From the NCBI RefSeq assembly GCF_000382305.1, contig NZ_KB908038.1:1-31672 (forward strand): 31,672 nucleotides of DNA. The letters run 5' to 3'. Position numbers and translations under genes: made by a program. Positions within the stretch are counted from its first letter, which is position 1. Each line of letters starts with the position of its first letter. Source of the stretch: Vitreoscilla stercoraria DSM 513 (GTDB lineage Bacteria > Pseudomonadota > Gammaproteobacteria > Burkholderiales > Neisseriaceae). Shown here piece by piece: positions 16,782 to 24,614 of the stretch. The notes beneath the pieces are model-generated. The model had not been told where the DNA came from and searched no databases. It worked only from the letters and a program-made list of their open reading frames with translations.

Positions 16782-17167
16782 TTGTGATTTGCTTCTCGCT
16801 GTTTCGCTATTTGACGAAATTGTTCACGTTCACGATCAGTTAAAATCCAAATTTCATTGATGTAATTGTAGGGGTCACGTTTGACTGCTACCAATTTGCC
16901 CTGGTGTTGCGAAAGACGACCATAAGTAATAAATCGGTTACTTTCATCACGCACTTTAACAGCAGTAGACATTTCAAATTCTTTGGAACGATCTAGCCAG
17001 CCCAAAGTAAAAAATTTCAACCATGAAAACCCATCAGGTGATAAAACCACCTCTTTGCCTTGTGAGGCTTTGAGTACGGCAATATCCATTGTCGGTGGTA
17101 AAGCACGCGCAGCAAAAACAATTTGCATGCTAACTAACAACAATATTCCTACTATGAGCTTTTTCAT
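16778..17167 (-). CDS. Small exported protein of unknown function, coupled to miaB
   Basis: A 129-residue protein with a clear signal peptide (MKKLIVGILLLVSMQIVFAA; cleavage likely after ARA or FAA) and a mature part of about 108 residues without further membrane segments, lipobox or cysteines. It contains an aromatic stretch (SPDGFSWLKFFTLGWLDRS), a middle segment FITYGRLSQHQGKLVAVKRD and a basic/acidic C-terminal helix ending in REREQFRQIAKQR. I do not recognise the family. AAGGTGATG precedes the ATG. The four-base overlap with miaB shows co-translation; a functional link to tRNA modification is not implied by its export. It may be periplasmic. Confidence 0.75.
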   Translation of the reverse strand: MKKLIVGILLLVSMQIVFAARALPPTMDIAVLKASQGKEVVLSPDGFSWLKFFTLGWLDRSKEFEMSTAVKVRDESNRFITYGRLSQHQGKLVAVKRDPYNYINEIWILTDREREQFRQIAKQREANHK

Positions 17168-17220
17168 GACATCACCTTACAAAGAATGTAATTGGAATGA
17201 TAGCAAACTTCATACAAAAC

Positions 17221-17251
17221 AAAAACCAACCCGGTTAAAGGGTTGGTTTTT
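17221..17251 (-). terminator. Terminator after rplQ
   Basis: Perfect 12-bp stem AAAAACCAACCC (17221-17232) with complement (17240-17251) and a 7-base loop, 15 bases after the rplQ stop. Five Ts close the stem on each strand. It marks the end of the whole ribosomal-protein block. Confidence 0.88.
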
Positions 17252-17266
17252 GTTTACCAAGACTGA

Positions 17267-17647
17267 TTACTCAGCTGCTTGTGCTTGAACTGGTCCTTCA
17301 ACCAATTCAACCAAAGCCATAGGCGCATTGTCACCTTTGCGGAAACCGCATTTCAAGATGCGTACGTAGCCACCATTACGGTTAGCGAAACGAGGACCTA
17401 AGTCACCAAACAATTTCACTACTACATCACGATCACGAGTACGGTCAAACGCCAAGCGGCGGTTAGCCAATGAAGGTTTTTTGCCCAATGTAATCAAAGG
17501 CTCAACCACACGGCGCAATTCTTTAGCCTTAGGCAAAGTGGTCACGATAGACTCGTGAGTCACCAAAGAATTAGCCATATTTTGCAACATCGCTTTACGA
17601 TGACTGCTGGTACGGTTTAATTTTCGGTTAGCATTACGATGACGCAT
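17267..17647 (-). CDS. rplQ: Large-subunit ribosomal protein bL17
   Basis: 126 residues, full length. The N-terminus MRHRNANRKLNRTSSHRKAM is the bL17 hallmark, followed by NMANSLVTHESIVTTLPKAKELR and GGYVRILKCGFRKGDNAPMALVEL. It sits near the exit-tunnel side of the 50S subunit and contacts 23S rRNA. Last gene of the alpha cluster, 23 bases after rpoA, and followed directly by a terminator. The Ala/Gln-rich tail (QAQAAE) is probably disordered. Confidence 0.98.
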   Translation of the reverse strand: MRHRNANRKLNRTSSHRKAMLQNMANSLVTHESIVTTLPKAKELRRVVEPLITLGKKPSLANRRLAFDRTRDRDVVVKLFGDLGPRFANRNGGYVRILKCGFRKGDNAPMALVELVEGPVQAQAAE

Positions 17648-17670
17648 GTCATAATCCTTTAAAAGTCAAC

Positions 17671-18654
17671 TTAGGGCTTCTCTAAGCCGGCTGGTGGCCA
17701 AGACTCAAGTTTAGAACCCAAGGTCAAACCTTTGGACGCAAGTACTTCTTTGATTTCATTCAAAGACTTACGACCTAAGTTAGGTGTTTTCAGCAATTCT
17801 GTTTCTGTGCGTTGAATCAAATCGCCGATATAGTAGATATCTTCCGCTTTTAAGCAGTTTGCAGAGCGAACTGTCAATTCCAAATCGTCTACAGGACGCA
17901 ATAGAATTGGATCTACTGGAGGTGCTTTTTCAACTACTTCCTCAACAGGAGTACCTTGTAAATCAGCAAAAATTGACAATTGGTCGATCAAGATACGAGC
18001 TGCACTGCGTACTGCTTGCTCAGGATCGATAGAGCCATTGGTATCAATATCCAATACCAAACGGTCCAAATCAGTACGCTGTTCCACACGAGCAGATTCA
18101 ACGTCAAAGCTGACGCGACTTACTGGTGAGAAACTTGCATCCAATTGGATGGCACCGATTTCTTGATTGTCATCACGATTACGACGACCTGCAACTGATT
18201 GATAGCCACGACCAACATCCACTTTAATGTGCATATCGATAGCGCCATTTGATGACAAATGACAAATCACATGTTCAGGGTTTAACACCTCAACATCATG
18301 TGACAATTCAATATCACCAGCAGTTACTACGCCTTCACCGTTTTTTTGCAATTTCAAAACTACTTGTTGACGGCTGTGTAATTTGAAAACCACACCTTTC
18401 AGGTTCAGCAAAATATCAACTACATCTTCTTGCACACCATCAATGGTGGAGTACTCATGCAAAACACCGGCGATAGAAACCTCCGTCGGTGTTGCACCAT
18501 TCATGGAAGAAAGCAAGATTCGACGTAATGCATTACCCAACGTATGTCCGAAACCGCGTTCAAACGGCTCCATAGACACTTTAGCACGTGTAGCCGAAAG
18601 TGTTTCTACTTCGATCGTACGCGGCTTTAAAAATTCAGATGCGTTGCTTTGCAT
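17671..18654 (-). CDS. rpoA: RNA polymerase alpha subunit
   Basis: 327 residues from the ATG at 18654 (MQSNASEFLKPRTIEVE), which matches Neisseriaceae alpha subunits; an upstream frame extension to 18672 is not supported. The N-terminal dimerisation domain shows SMEPFERGFGHTLGNALRRILLSSM. The C-terminal domain (about 250-315) shows NCLKAEDIYYIGDLIQRTE and TPNLGRKSLNEIKEVL, the helix-hairpin-helix surface that binds UP elements and activators such as CRP. The AT-rich DNA upstream of the rrn-like promoter at the left edge is a possible target. It lies 26 bases after rpsD. A 10-base core of the uptake-like word (GCGTCCTGTA on the minus strand) occurs at 17890-17899. Confidence 0.98.
   Translation of the reverse strand: MQSNASEFLKPRTIEVETLSATRAKVSMEPFERGFGHTLGNALRRILLSSMNGATPTEVSIAGVLHEYSTIDGVQEDVVDILLNLKGVVFKLHSRQQVVLKLQKNGEGVVTAGDIELSHDVEVLNPEHVICHLSSNGAIDMHIKVDVGRGYQSVAGRRNRDDNQEIGAIQLDASFSPVSRVSFDVESARVEQRTDLDRLVLDIDTNGSIDPEQAVRSAARILIDQLSIFADLQGTPVEEVVEKAPPVDPILLRPVDDLELTVRSANCLKAEDIYYIGDLIQRTETELLKTPNLGRKSLNEIKEVLASKGLTLGSKLESWPPAGLEKP
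17890..17899 (-). repeat. 10-base core of the uptake-like word inside rpoA
   Basis: Minus strand GCGTCCTGTA; the two bases in front are TT instead of AA. It encodes part of RPVDDL in rpoA, a conserved stretch, so chance or coding constraint can explain it. Confidence 0.3.
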
Positions 18655-18680
18655 TAAGCAATTCCTCAACAATCTAGCTA

Positions 18681-19301
18681 TTATTTAGAGTAGAACTCAA
18701 CGACTAATTGTTCTTTAATGTCAGCAGACAATTCAGAACGGTCAGGAACATTTTTAAATGTACCTTCTAATTTTTGTGCGTCGACGCTCACCCAGCTTGG
18801 CAAGCCGATTTGAGTTGCCAATGCCAAAGCTTCTTGAATACGAACTTGTTTTTTAGCTTTTTCGCGAACAGACACTACATCACCAGCTTTAACTTGGTAA
18901 GAAGCAATGTTAACTACTTGGCCATTAACAACGATGGCTTTGTGTGAAACCAATTGACGTGCTTCAGCACGGGTAGAACCAAAACCCATGCGGAATACCA
19001 CGTTGTCCAAACGAGATTCCAACAATTGCAACAACAATTCGCCAGTTGAACCTTTGCGACGTTCAGCTTCAGCAAAGTAACGACGGAATTGACCTTCCAA
19101 GATGCCATAAATGCGACGAATTTTTTGTTTTTCGCGCAATTGCAAACCGTAGTCAGACAAGCGACCACGTTTAGCACCGTGTTGACCAGGTGCTGTGTCA
19201 ATTTTACATTTAGAATCGATAGAGCGACGAGCGCTCTTCAAATACAGGTCGCTGCCTTCACGACGAGCTAATTTACATTTAGGGCCAATATAACGTGCCA
19301 T
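18681..19301 (-). CDS. rpsD: Small-subunit ribosomal protein uS4
   Basis: 206 residues. A primary 16S binding protein that nucleates the 5' domain and, in E. coli, represses the alpha operon. The N-terminus MARYIGPKCKLARREG is typical. Only isolated cysteines are present (C9, C32), so this is the zinc-free form. The S4 RNA-binding domain is seen as ESRLDNVVFRMGFGSTRAEARQLV with SHKAIVVNGQVV. It precedes rpoA and follows rpsK by 15 bases. Confidence 0.98.
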   Translation of the reverse strand: MARYIGPKCKLARREGSDLYLKSARRSIDSKCKIDTAPGQHGAKRGRLSDYGLQLREKQKIRRIYGILEGQFRRYFAEAERRKGSTGELLLQLLESRLDNVVFRMGFGSTRAEARQLVSHKAIVVNGQVVNIASYQVKAGDVVSVREKAKKQVRIQEALALATQIGLPSWVSVDAQKLEGTFKNVPDRSELSADIKEQLVVEFYSK

Positions 19302-19316
19302 ACTTACAACTCCGGA

Positions 19317-19712
19317 TTAAATTCGACGTTTTTTCGGTGGACGGCATCCGTTGTGCGGAATAGGCGTCACATCAGAAATGCTGGTAATTTTGAATCCAAG
19401 AGCATTCAGTGCACGTACTGAAGATTCGCGACCAGGGCCAGGGCCTTTGATACGAACTTCCAAGTTTTTAACACCATACTCTTGGGCAACTTTACCAGCT
19501 GCTTCTGCAGCAACCTGTGCTGCAAATGGTGTGCTTTTACGTGAACCTTTAAAACCAGCACCGCCAGAGGTAGCCCAAGATAACGCATTGCCTTGACGAT
19601 CTGTGATGGTAATAATCGTATTGTTGAAAGATGCGTGAACGTGCACGATGCCTTCAGATACGGTTTTACGTATTTTTTTGCGCACACGCGTAGCTGTGTT
19701 TGCTTTAGCCAT
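19317..19712 (-). CDS. rpsK: Small-subunit ribosomal protein uS11
   Basis: 131 residues. Platform protein near the mRNA exit and the anti-Shine-Dalgarno region, partner of S7, S18 and S21. Conserved segments: VHASFNNTIITITDRQGNAL, WATSGGAGFKGSRKSTPFAAQ and the C-terminal ITSISDVTPIPHNGCRPPKKRR. Starts with ATG preceded by AAGGAATTAATT; 19 bases after rpsM. Confidence 0.98.
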   Translation of the reverse strand: MAKANTATRVRKKIRKTVSEGIVHVHASFNNTIITITDRQGNALSWATSGGAGFKGSRKSTPFAAQVAAEAAGKVAQEYGVKNLEVRIKGPGPGRESSVRALNALGFKITSISDVTPIPHNGCRPPKKRRI

Positions 19713-19731
19713 TCTAATTAATTCCTTTTAA

Positions 19732-20094
19732 TTATTTCTTACCGGCAATCGCTTTACGCGGACCTTTACGGGTACGAGCATTGGTGCGAGTGCGTTGACC
19801 ACGGCAAGGTAAGCCGCGACGATGACGCATACCACGATAGCAACCCATGTCCATCAAACGTTTGATGTTCATAGTCACTTCACGACGCAAGTCACCTTCA
19901 ACTTCAAATTGAGCTACTTTCTCACGCAAAACATCCAACTGCTCTTCAGTCAAATCTTTTACTTTAGTAGTAGTAGCAATGCCTGCTTGATCACAGATCA
20001 ATTGGGCACGAGTCAAACCAATACCATAGATGGCTTGCAAGCCAATTACGATATGGGCGTTGTTAGGGATGTTAACCCCAGCAATACGAGCCAT
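19732..20094 (-). CDS. rpsM: Small-subunit ribosomal protein uS13
   Basis: 120 residues. Head protein that forms bridges B1a/B1b with the 50S subunit and contacts P-site tRNA by its basic tail. MARIAGVNIPNNAH and YGIGLTRAQLICDQAGI are typical, as is RGMRHRRGLPCRGQRTRTNARTRKG. First gene of the alpha cluster. AAGGAATAACT precedes ATG. The 51-base gap upstream carries an extended -10 promoter and a 14-bp palindrome, so an internal transcription start here is likely. Confidence 0.98.
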   Translation of the reverse strand: MARIAGVNIPNNAHIVIGLQAIYGIGLTRAQLICDQAGIATTTKVKDLTEEQLDVLREKVAQFEVEGDLRREVTMNIKRLMDMGCYRGMRHRRGLPCRGQRTRTNARTRKGPRKAIAGKK

Positions 20095-20106
20095 AGTTAT
20101 TCCTTA

Positions 20107-20129
20107 AGGCAAATTTGCCTATTATATCA
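20107..20129 (-). promoter_or_regulatory. Extended -10 promoter and 14-bp palindrome upstream of rpsM
   Basis: On the minus strand TGATATAAT (20129-20121) is a perfect extended -10 element; the hexamer 17 bases further up is weak (TTAATT). It is followed at once by the perfect palindrome AGGCAAATTTGCCT (20120-20107), which spans the expected start point and ends just before the ribosome-binding site of rpsM. It is in the position of the classical alpha-operon promoter. Whether the palindrome is an operator or an mRNA hairpin cannot be told. Confidence 0.55.
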
Positions 20130-20145
20130 GAAAAGGTTTAAAAAA

Positions 20146-20259
20146 TTAACCTTGACGTTGTTTGTGACGTGGGTCTGTGCAAATTACACGTACCACGCGA
20201 TTACGTCGAATGATTTTACAATTACGACAAATCTTTTTCACAGAAGGCTGAACACGCAT
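20146..20259 (-). CDS. rpmJ: Large-subunit ribosomal protein bL36, zinc-binding form
   Basis: Only 37 codons, so easily missed: the protein begins MRVQPSVKKICRNCKIIRR and ends in DPRHKQRQG. Cys11, Cys14, Cys27 and His32 are the zinc ligands, so this is the zinc-dependent (C+) paralogue. The ATG is at 20259 and TAA at 20146-20148, with TGAAAGGATT in front of the start. It lies between infA and rpsM, its standard place. A zinc-independent second copy may exist elsewhere in the genome. Confidence 0.97.
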   Translation of the reverse strand: MRVQPSVKKICRNCKIIRRNRVVRVICTDPRHKQRQG

Positions 20260-20277
20260 CTGATGAATCCTTTCGCA

Positions 20278-20496
20278 CTATTTGGTTCTAAATACTATTC
20301 GCGCACGACTTAAATCATAAGGAGTCATCTCCACAGTAACTTTGTCACCAGGAGAAATCCGAATATAATGCATACGCATTTTACCTGAAATATGACCCAA
20401 TACCACATGGTCATTTTCCAATTTCACTTTAAAGGTTGCGTTGGGTAACATCTCCAACACTTCACCTTGCATTTGTATCGTATCTTCTTTAGCCAT
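20278..20496 (-). CDS. infA: Translation initiation factor IF-1
   Basis: 72 residues from the ATG at 20496 (MAKEDTIQMQGEVLEMLPN). A longer frame to 20511 would overlap secY and is not supported. S1/OB-fold protein that occupies the ribosomal A site during initiation. Conserved parts: ATFKVKLENDHVVLGHISGKMR, RISPGDKVTVEMTPYDLSRARI. It starts one base after the secY stop, implying translational coupling, and precedes rpmJ by 18 bases. Confidence 0.97.
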   Translation of the reverse strand: MAKEDTIQMQGEVLEMLPNATFKVKLENDHVVLGHISGKMRMHYIRISPGDKVTVEMTPYDLSRARIVFRTK

Positions 20497-20497
20497 T

Positions 20498-21811
20498 TTA
20501 TCGCTTACCACCCAAACGCTCTTGCGAGCGTTTCATCAAACTATCGTACTGGCTGCTCATGACATAAGACGCAATTTGTGTTCTAAAGTCCATGGTCACA
20601 ACCACCATAATTAACAAAGAAGTACCACCTAAGTAAAACGGCACATTAACTGCGCTAGTCAAAAACTCAGGAATCAAACACACAATAGCAATATAAATTG
20701 CACCAAAGAATGTCAAATTGAGTACTACTTTTTCTAAATATGCAGATGTTTGTTGGCCTGGGCGAATACCTGGGATAAACGCACCACTCTTTTTCAGATT
20801 CTCTGCCATTTCACGCGGGCTGAATACCAAAGCCGTGTAAAAATAACAAAAGAATATGATGGCACAAGCAAAGAAAATGATAAATAGAGGCTGGCCATGT
20901 TGTAAATAGCCCGCTACTTTACCAAACCAAGATAACTGATCATCTGCACCGAACCAACTTAAAATTGTGGTTGGAAACAAAATAATACTAGACGCAAAAA
21001 TAGGAGGAATCACACCAGCCATATTTAACTTAAATGGCATAAAGGTCGATTGACCTTGAGTGACTTTATTGCCTACTTGGCGTTTTGCATATTCTACTTT
21101 TACTTTACGCTGGGCACTCTCTACAAATACTACAGCATATACCAATGCCAACGCACCAACTACAATTAACAACGCTGTGAACCAGCTCATTGAACCCTGA
21201 CTAATCAAAGTCAATAATTGACTGATACCAGCTGGAATACCTGCGGCAATACCTGCGCAGATAATTAAGGAAATACCGTTACCGATGCCACGTTCAGTGA
21301 TTTGCTCACCCAACCACATCAAGAACATAGTGCCTGTTACCAAGCAAATAATGGTCGATACAAAAAACTCGATCTTCGGAGTAACAACCATACCTGGCTG
21401 ATTATACAAAAATACTGCTGTACCAAATGCTTGCGCTGTTGCCAAAAGTACTGTGGCGTAACGCGTGTACTTGGTAATTTTACGCTTCCCTGCCTCACCA
21501 TCTTTTTTGAGTTCTTTTAAAGAAGGAACCATTTCAGAAGCCAATTGTATAATAATTGATGCTGAAATATAAGGCATAATGCCAATGGCAAAAATAGAGA
21601 ACCGCTCCAATGAGCCACCTGCAAACATGTTCAACATGCCAAGTAAACCATTATTGGCACTATTAAACAATTGAGTTAAGGTAGACGCATCGATACCGGG
21701 TACAGGGATATGAGCACCGATCCTAAAAACTACCAACGCACCTATTAAAAAAAAGATGCGTTGTTTCAGGTCGGCAAACTTAGTAGAACCAGAGTTTTTT
21801 GGGTTTGCCAT
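20498..21811 (-). CDS. secY: Preprotein translocase channel subunit SecY
   Basis: 437 residues from the ATG at 21811 (MANPKNSGSTKFADLKQR); a TTG one codon upstream is less likely. Ten membrane segments form the Sec channel for secreted and membrane proteins, including those delivered by Ffh, whose gene is also in this window. Seen: the segment-1 GALVVFRIGAHIPVPGID, the plug-region GLLGMLNMFAGGSLERFSIFALG-like stretch, KVEYAKRQ in the ribosome-binding loop and FIPGIRPG in the other cytosolic loop. Located between rplO and infA as in most bacteria. Confidence 0.97.
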   Translation of the reverse strand: MANPKNSGSTKFADLKQRIFFLIGALVVFRIGAHIPVPGIDASTLTQLFNSANNGLLGMLNMFAGGSLERFSIFAIGIMPYISASIIIQLASEMVPSLKELKKDGEAGKRKITKYTRYATVLLATAQAFGTAVFLYNQPGMVVTPKIEFFVSTIICLVTGTMFLMWLGEQITERGIGNGISLIICAGIAAGIPAGISQLLTLISQGSMSWFTALLIVVGALALVYAVVFVESAQRKVKVEYAKRQVGNKVTQGQSTFMPFKLNMAGVIPPIFASSIILFPTTILSWFGADDQLSWFGKVAGYLQHGQPLFIIFFACAIIFFCYFYTALVFSPREMAENLKKSGAFIPGIRPGQQTSAYLEKVVLNLTFFGAIYIAIVCLIPEFLTSAVNVPFYLGGTSLLIMVVVTMDFRTQIASYVMSSQYDSLMKRSQERLGGKR

Positions 21812-21822
21812 CAATATAGACC

Positions 21823-22260
21823 TTAATCAGACAATTTGCCGCCAGCAGCTTCAATCGCCACTTTAGCAGAAGCAGTCGCTTTGATACCAGCACCTAATTG
21901 AACTGCACGTTCAATTTGACCTGTACCAATAACTTTTACTACTTTAGCATTTTGAGAAATGATTTGAGCTTGTTTCAAAGCCAACAAATCAACTTCACTA
22001 ACTGGCAAATTGTTCAATTGTGACAAAGTGATTTCGTCGTTAAACTTAGCAGTTACTGAACGGAAACCACGTTTAGGCAAACGGCGTTGCAAAGGCATTT
22101 GACCGCCTTCAAAACCTACTTTATGGAAGCCACCTTTACGGCTTTTTTGGCCTTTATGACCACGACCACAAGTTTTACCTAAACCTGAACCAATACCACG
22201 ACCTACGCGACGAGCGTAGTGAGTAGCACCTTCAGCTGGCTTAATGGTATTTAATTGCAT
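21823..22260 (-). CDS. rplO: Large-subunit ribosomal protein uL15
   Basis: 145 residues. Late-assembly protein stabilising the 50S centre. The Gly-rich basic N-terminus (GRGIGSGLGKTCGRGHKGQK and SRKGGFHKVGFEGGQMPL) is diagnostic. The C-terminal globular part carries VKVIGTGQIERAVQLGAGIKATASA. It starts one base after the rpmD stop and is followed by secY after 11 bases. Confidence 0.98.
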   Translation of the reverse strand: MQLNTIKPAEGATHYARRVGRGIGSGLGKTCGRGHKGQKSRKGGFHKVGFEGGQMPLQRRLPKRGFRSVTAKFNDEITLSQLNNLPVSEVDLLALKQAQIISQNAKVVKVIGTGQIERAVQLGAGIKATASAKVAIEAAGGKLSD

Positions 22261-22261
22261 C

Positions 22262-22447
22262 TTAATCCTCCACTTTCAACAAATAAGAAATTTTGTTGAT
22301 CATGCCGCGGTTTTCTGGAGTGTCTAACACTTCTACAGTATGTTCGCGGTGACGCAAACCCAAACCACGTGCACAAGCACGGTGTTTTTCGATACAGCCA
22401 ATTAAGCTTTTAGCCAAAGTGACTTTGATTTTTTTAGTCTCAGTCAT
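22262..22447 (-). CDS. rpmD: Large-subunit ribosomal protein uL30
   Basis: 61 residues from the ATG at 22447 (MTETKKIKVTLAKSLIGC). An upstream GTG at 22456 would overlap rpsE and is rejected; the ribosome-binding GGTGAA lies inside the last codons of rpsE. Typical features are IEKHRACARGLGLRHREHTVEV and ENRGMINKISYLLKV. It begins one base after the rpsE stop and ends one base before rplO. Confidence 0.97.
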   Translation of the reverse strand: MTETKKIKVTLAKSLIGCIEKHRACARGLGLRHREHTVEVLDTPENRGMINKISYLLKVED

Positions 22448-22448
22448 C

Positions 22449-22958
22449 TTATTCACCTAAAATTTCATCAACAGTTAAGCCACGTTTAGCAGCAATATCT
22501 GAAGGTGTATACAATTTGCTCAAGCCATCCAAAGTAGCACGAACAATGTTGTAAGGGTTAGTAGAACCATGTACTTTAGCAGAGATGTTATGGATACCCA
22601 TAGCATCAAATACCAAACGCATAGGACCACCAGCTTTCACACCATTACCTTCTTTAGCAGGTTGCATGAACACTTTAGTAGCGCCATGTTTACCAACCAC
22701 TGCGTGGTGAATGGTTGTACCATTTAAAGGTACTTTGATCATGTTGCGACGAGCTTGATCCATTGCTTTTTGAACGGCAACAGGTACTTCTTTAGATTTA
22801 CCTTTACCCATGCCAATACGACCATCACCATCACCAACTACTGTTAGTGCTGAGAAAGCCATAATACGGCCACCTTTAACCACTTTAGTCACGCGGTTGA
22901 CTGCGACCATCTTTTCAATTAAGCCATCGCCGCGATCGTCAATTTCGTGTTTTGCCAT
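22449..22958 (-). CDS. rpsE: Small-subunit ribosomal protein uS5
   Basis: 169 residues. Body protein at the mRNA entry channel; part of the decoding-accuracy centre with S4 and S12. The double-stranded-RNA-binding fold is seen in VAVNRVTKVVKGGRIMAFSA and VVGDGDGRIGMGKGKSKEVP; the second half contains HAVVGKHGATKVFMQPAKEG and GVKAGGPMRLVFDAMGI. VTKVVKGGR is the loop where spectinomycin-resistance changes are known; it looks wild-type. Confidence 0.98.
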   Translation of the reverse strand: MAKHEIDDRGDGLIEKMVAVNRVTKVVKGGRIMAFSALTVVGDGDGRIGMGKGKSKEVPVAVQKAMDQARRNMIKVPLNGTTIHHAVVGKHGATKVFMQPAKEGNGVKAGGPMRLVFDAMGIHNISAKVHGSTNPYNIVRATLDGLSKLYTPSDIAAKRGLTVDEILGE

Positions 22959-22979
22959 TTGTAAACTCCAAACTTACTA

Positions 22980-23333
22980 TTAGAAACTGAGACCGTTTTC
23001 ACGGGCAGCATCGGCCAATGCTTTTACACGACCATGGTATTTGAAACCAGCACGGTCAAACGCAACTTTTTCAACACCAGCAGCTTTAGCTGCTTCTGCA
23101 ATGCGTTTACCAACCAATTGAGCTGCTTCAACAGAGCTACCTGATTTCAAGTCGCCACGTACTGCAGTTTCAACTGTAGATGCTTGAGCCAACACTTTGT
23201 CGCCTTCAGCAGAGATAATTTGGGCATAAATGTGATTGTTTGAACGATAAACACTCAATCTTTCAATACCTAAGCCCGCAATTTTGGCACGGGTTTTACG
23301 TGCACGGCGGAGTCTTGCAACTTTTTTATTCAT
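22980..23333 (-). CDS. rplR: Large-subunit ribosomal protein uL18
   Basis: 117 residues. Binds 5S rRNA together with uL5 and carries it to the central protuberance. Basic N-terminus MNKKVARLRRARKTRAKI, then RLSVYRSNNHIYAQIISAEGD, LVGKRIAEAAKAAGV and FDRAGFKYHGRVKALADAARENGL, all family-typical. 14 bases after rplF. Confidence 0.98.
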   Translation of the reverse strand: MNKKVARLRRARKTRAKIAGLGIERLSVYRSNNHIYAQIISAEGDKVLAQASTVETAVRGDLKSGSSVEAAQLVGKRIAEAAKAAGVEKVAFDRAGFKYHGRVKALADAARENGLSF

Positions 23334-23347
23334 TTATCGAGCCTCAA

Positions 23348-23881
23348 TTATTTTTTCTTAGTCTCTTTAATAACCACTTTTTCGTCTGCATAACGAACAC
23401 CTTTGCCTTTATAAGGCTCAGGAGGACGATAACCACGAACTTCGGCAGCTACTTGACCAACTTTTTGCTTGTCAGCACCAGAAATAACAATTTCAGTTTG
23501 AGATGGAGTAACCGCAGTTACGCCTTCTGGCAATTCATAAGCAACAGGATGAGAGAAACCCAATGACAAGTTCAAGATTTGACCTTGAGCTTGCGCGCGG
23601 TAACCCACGCCAATCAATTGCAATTTCTTCTCAAAACCTTCAGCAACACCTTTAACCATGTTGTTTACCAAAGCACGTAAAGTGCCTGACATGGCGCCAG
23701 CATGTTTGCTGTCATTATTAGGAGTGAAAGTCAATTGACCTTCTTCCAAAGCAATGTTTACGTCTTGAGACAAAGGCAATGACAATTCGCCATTTTTGCC
23801 AGAGATAGTCAAAACTTCAGTACCAAACTTTACTTCTACACCAGCAGGGATAACAACTGGACTTTTAGCAACGCGAGACAT
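23348..23881 (-). CDS. rplF: Large-subunit ribosomal protein uL6
   Basis: 177 residues, two repeated alpha/beta domains. It lies near the sarcin-ricin loop and the factor-binding site. SRVAKSPVVIPAGVEV at the N-terminus, then NNMVKGVAEGFEKKLQLIGVGYRA and GYRPPEPYKGKGVRYADEKV near the C-terminus are diagnostic. 13 bases after rpsH. Confidence 0.98.
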   Translation of the reverse strand: MSRVAKSPVVIPAGVEVKFGTEVLTISGKNGELSLPLSQDVNIALEEGQLTFTPNNDSKHAGAMSGTLRALVNNMVKGVAEGFEKKLQLIGVGYRAQAQGQILNLSLGFSHPVAYELPEGVTAVTPSQTEIVISGADKQKVGQVAAEVRGYRPPEPYKGKGVRYADEKVVIKETKKK

Positions 23882-23894
23882 TAAACAACACTCC

Positions 23895-24287
23895 TTATGC
23901 TACTACGCAAAGCAATTCGCCACCAACACTGTTGGCACGTGCTTTACGATCAGTCATTACACCTTTAGAGGTGCTAACAATAGCCACGCCTAAACCATTC
24001 ATTACTGAAGGAATTTCGTTAGCCGCTTTGTATACGCGCAAGCCTGGGCGAGAAACACGTTGAATGTGCTCGATTACAGGACGACCTGCGTAATACTTCA
24101 ATTGAATTTCTAAGGTTGCTTTAACTTCACCAGCAACGCTGTAATCTTCAATGTAACCTTCTTCTTTCAAAACTTGCGCAATAGCAGTTTTGATTTTTGA
24201 AGATGGCATTGCAACCGTGTTTTTATTTACACGTTGAGCGTTGCGAATGCGGGTCAACATATCAGAAATCGGATCATGCATACTCAT
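23895..24287 (-). CDS. rpsH: Small-subunit ribosomal protein uS8
   Basis: 130 residues starting MSMHDPISDMLTRIRNAQ (the ATG two codons later is possible, but the longer form is normal in Neisseriaceae). Primary binder of 16S helix 21 and, in E. coli, the translational repressor of the spc operon. C-terminal GLGVAIVSTSKGVMTDRKAR contains the RNA-binding STSKG loop. Bases 24074-24083 carry a degenerate part of the uptake-like word, probably by chance. Confidence 0.98.
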   Translation of the reverse strand: MSMHDPISDMLTRIRNAQRVNKNTVAMPSSKIKTAIAQVLKEEGYIEDYSVAGEVKATLEIQLKYYAGRPVIEHIQRVSRPGLRVYKAANEIPSVMNGLGVAIVSTSKGVMTDRKARANSVGGELLCVVA

Positions 24288-24305
24288 ATCTTAAGCCCTC
24301 ATTCA

Positions 24306-24611
24306 TTACCAACTTGATTTAATCACACCAGGAATTTCGCCACGCATTGCGATTTCGCGAACCTTGGTACGAGCCAAACCAAATTTACGGAAAGTGCCAC
24401 GAGGGCGACCAGTCAATGCACAACGACGACGTTGGCGAACTGGCATTGCATTACGAGGAATGCTTTGGAATTTTAAACGAGCTTCAAAACGTTCTTCCGC
24501 AGTAGCGCTTTCGTCATTAATGACAGCGAAAATCGCTTCACGTTTAGCAGCATATTTAATAGCCAATGCTTCACGTTTTGATTCACGATTAATTAGTGCT
24601 TTCTTAGCCAT
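24306..24611 (-). CDS. rpsN: Small-subunit ribosomal protein uS14, zinc-independent form
   Basis: 101 residues, the long form without CxxC motifs, hence not needing zinc, unlike bL36 in the same block. MAKKALINRESKREALAIKY and the C-terminal RCALTGRPRGTFRKFGLARTK with REIAMRGEIPGVIKSSW are typical. Needed for head assembly and A-site contacts. Three bases after rplE. Confidence 0.98.
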   Translation of the reverse strand: MAKKALINRESKREALAIKYAAKREAIFAVINDESATAEERFEARLKFQSIPRNAMPVRQRRRCALTGRPRGTFRKFGLARTKVREIAMRGEIPGVIKSSW

Positions 24612-24614
24612 GAA

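Noticed and set aside
24074..24083. TTACAGGACG in rpsH as an uptake word copy
   Set aside because: Only 10 of the bases agree and it is in a conserved coding stretch; chance similarity is likely.
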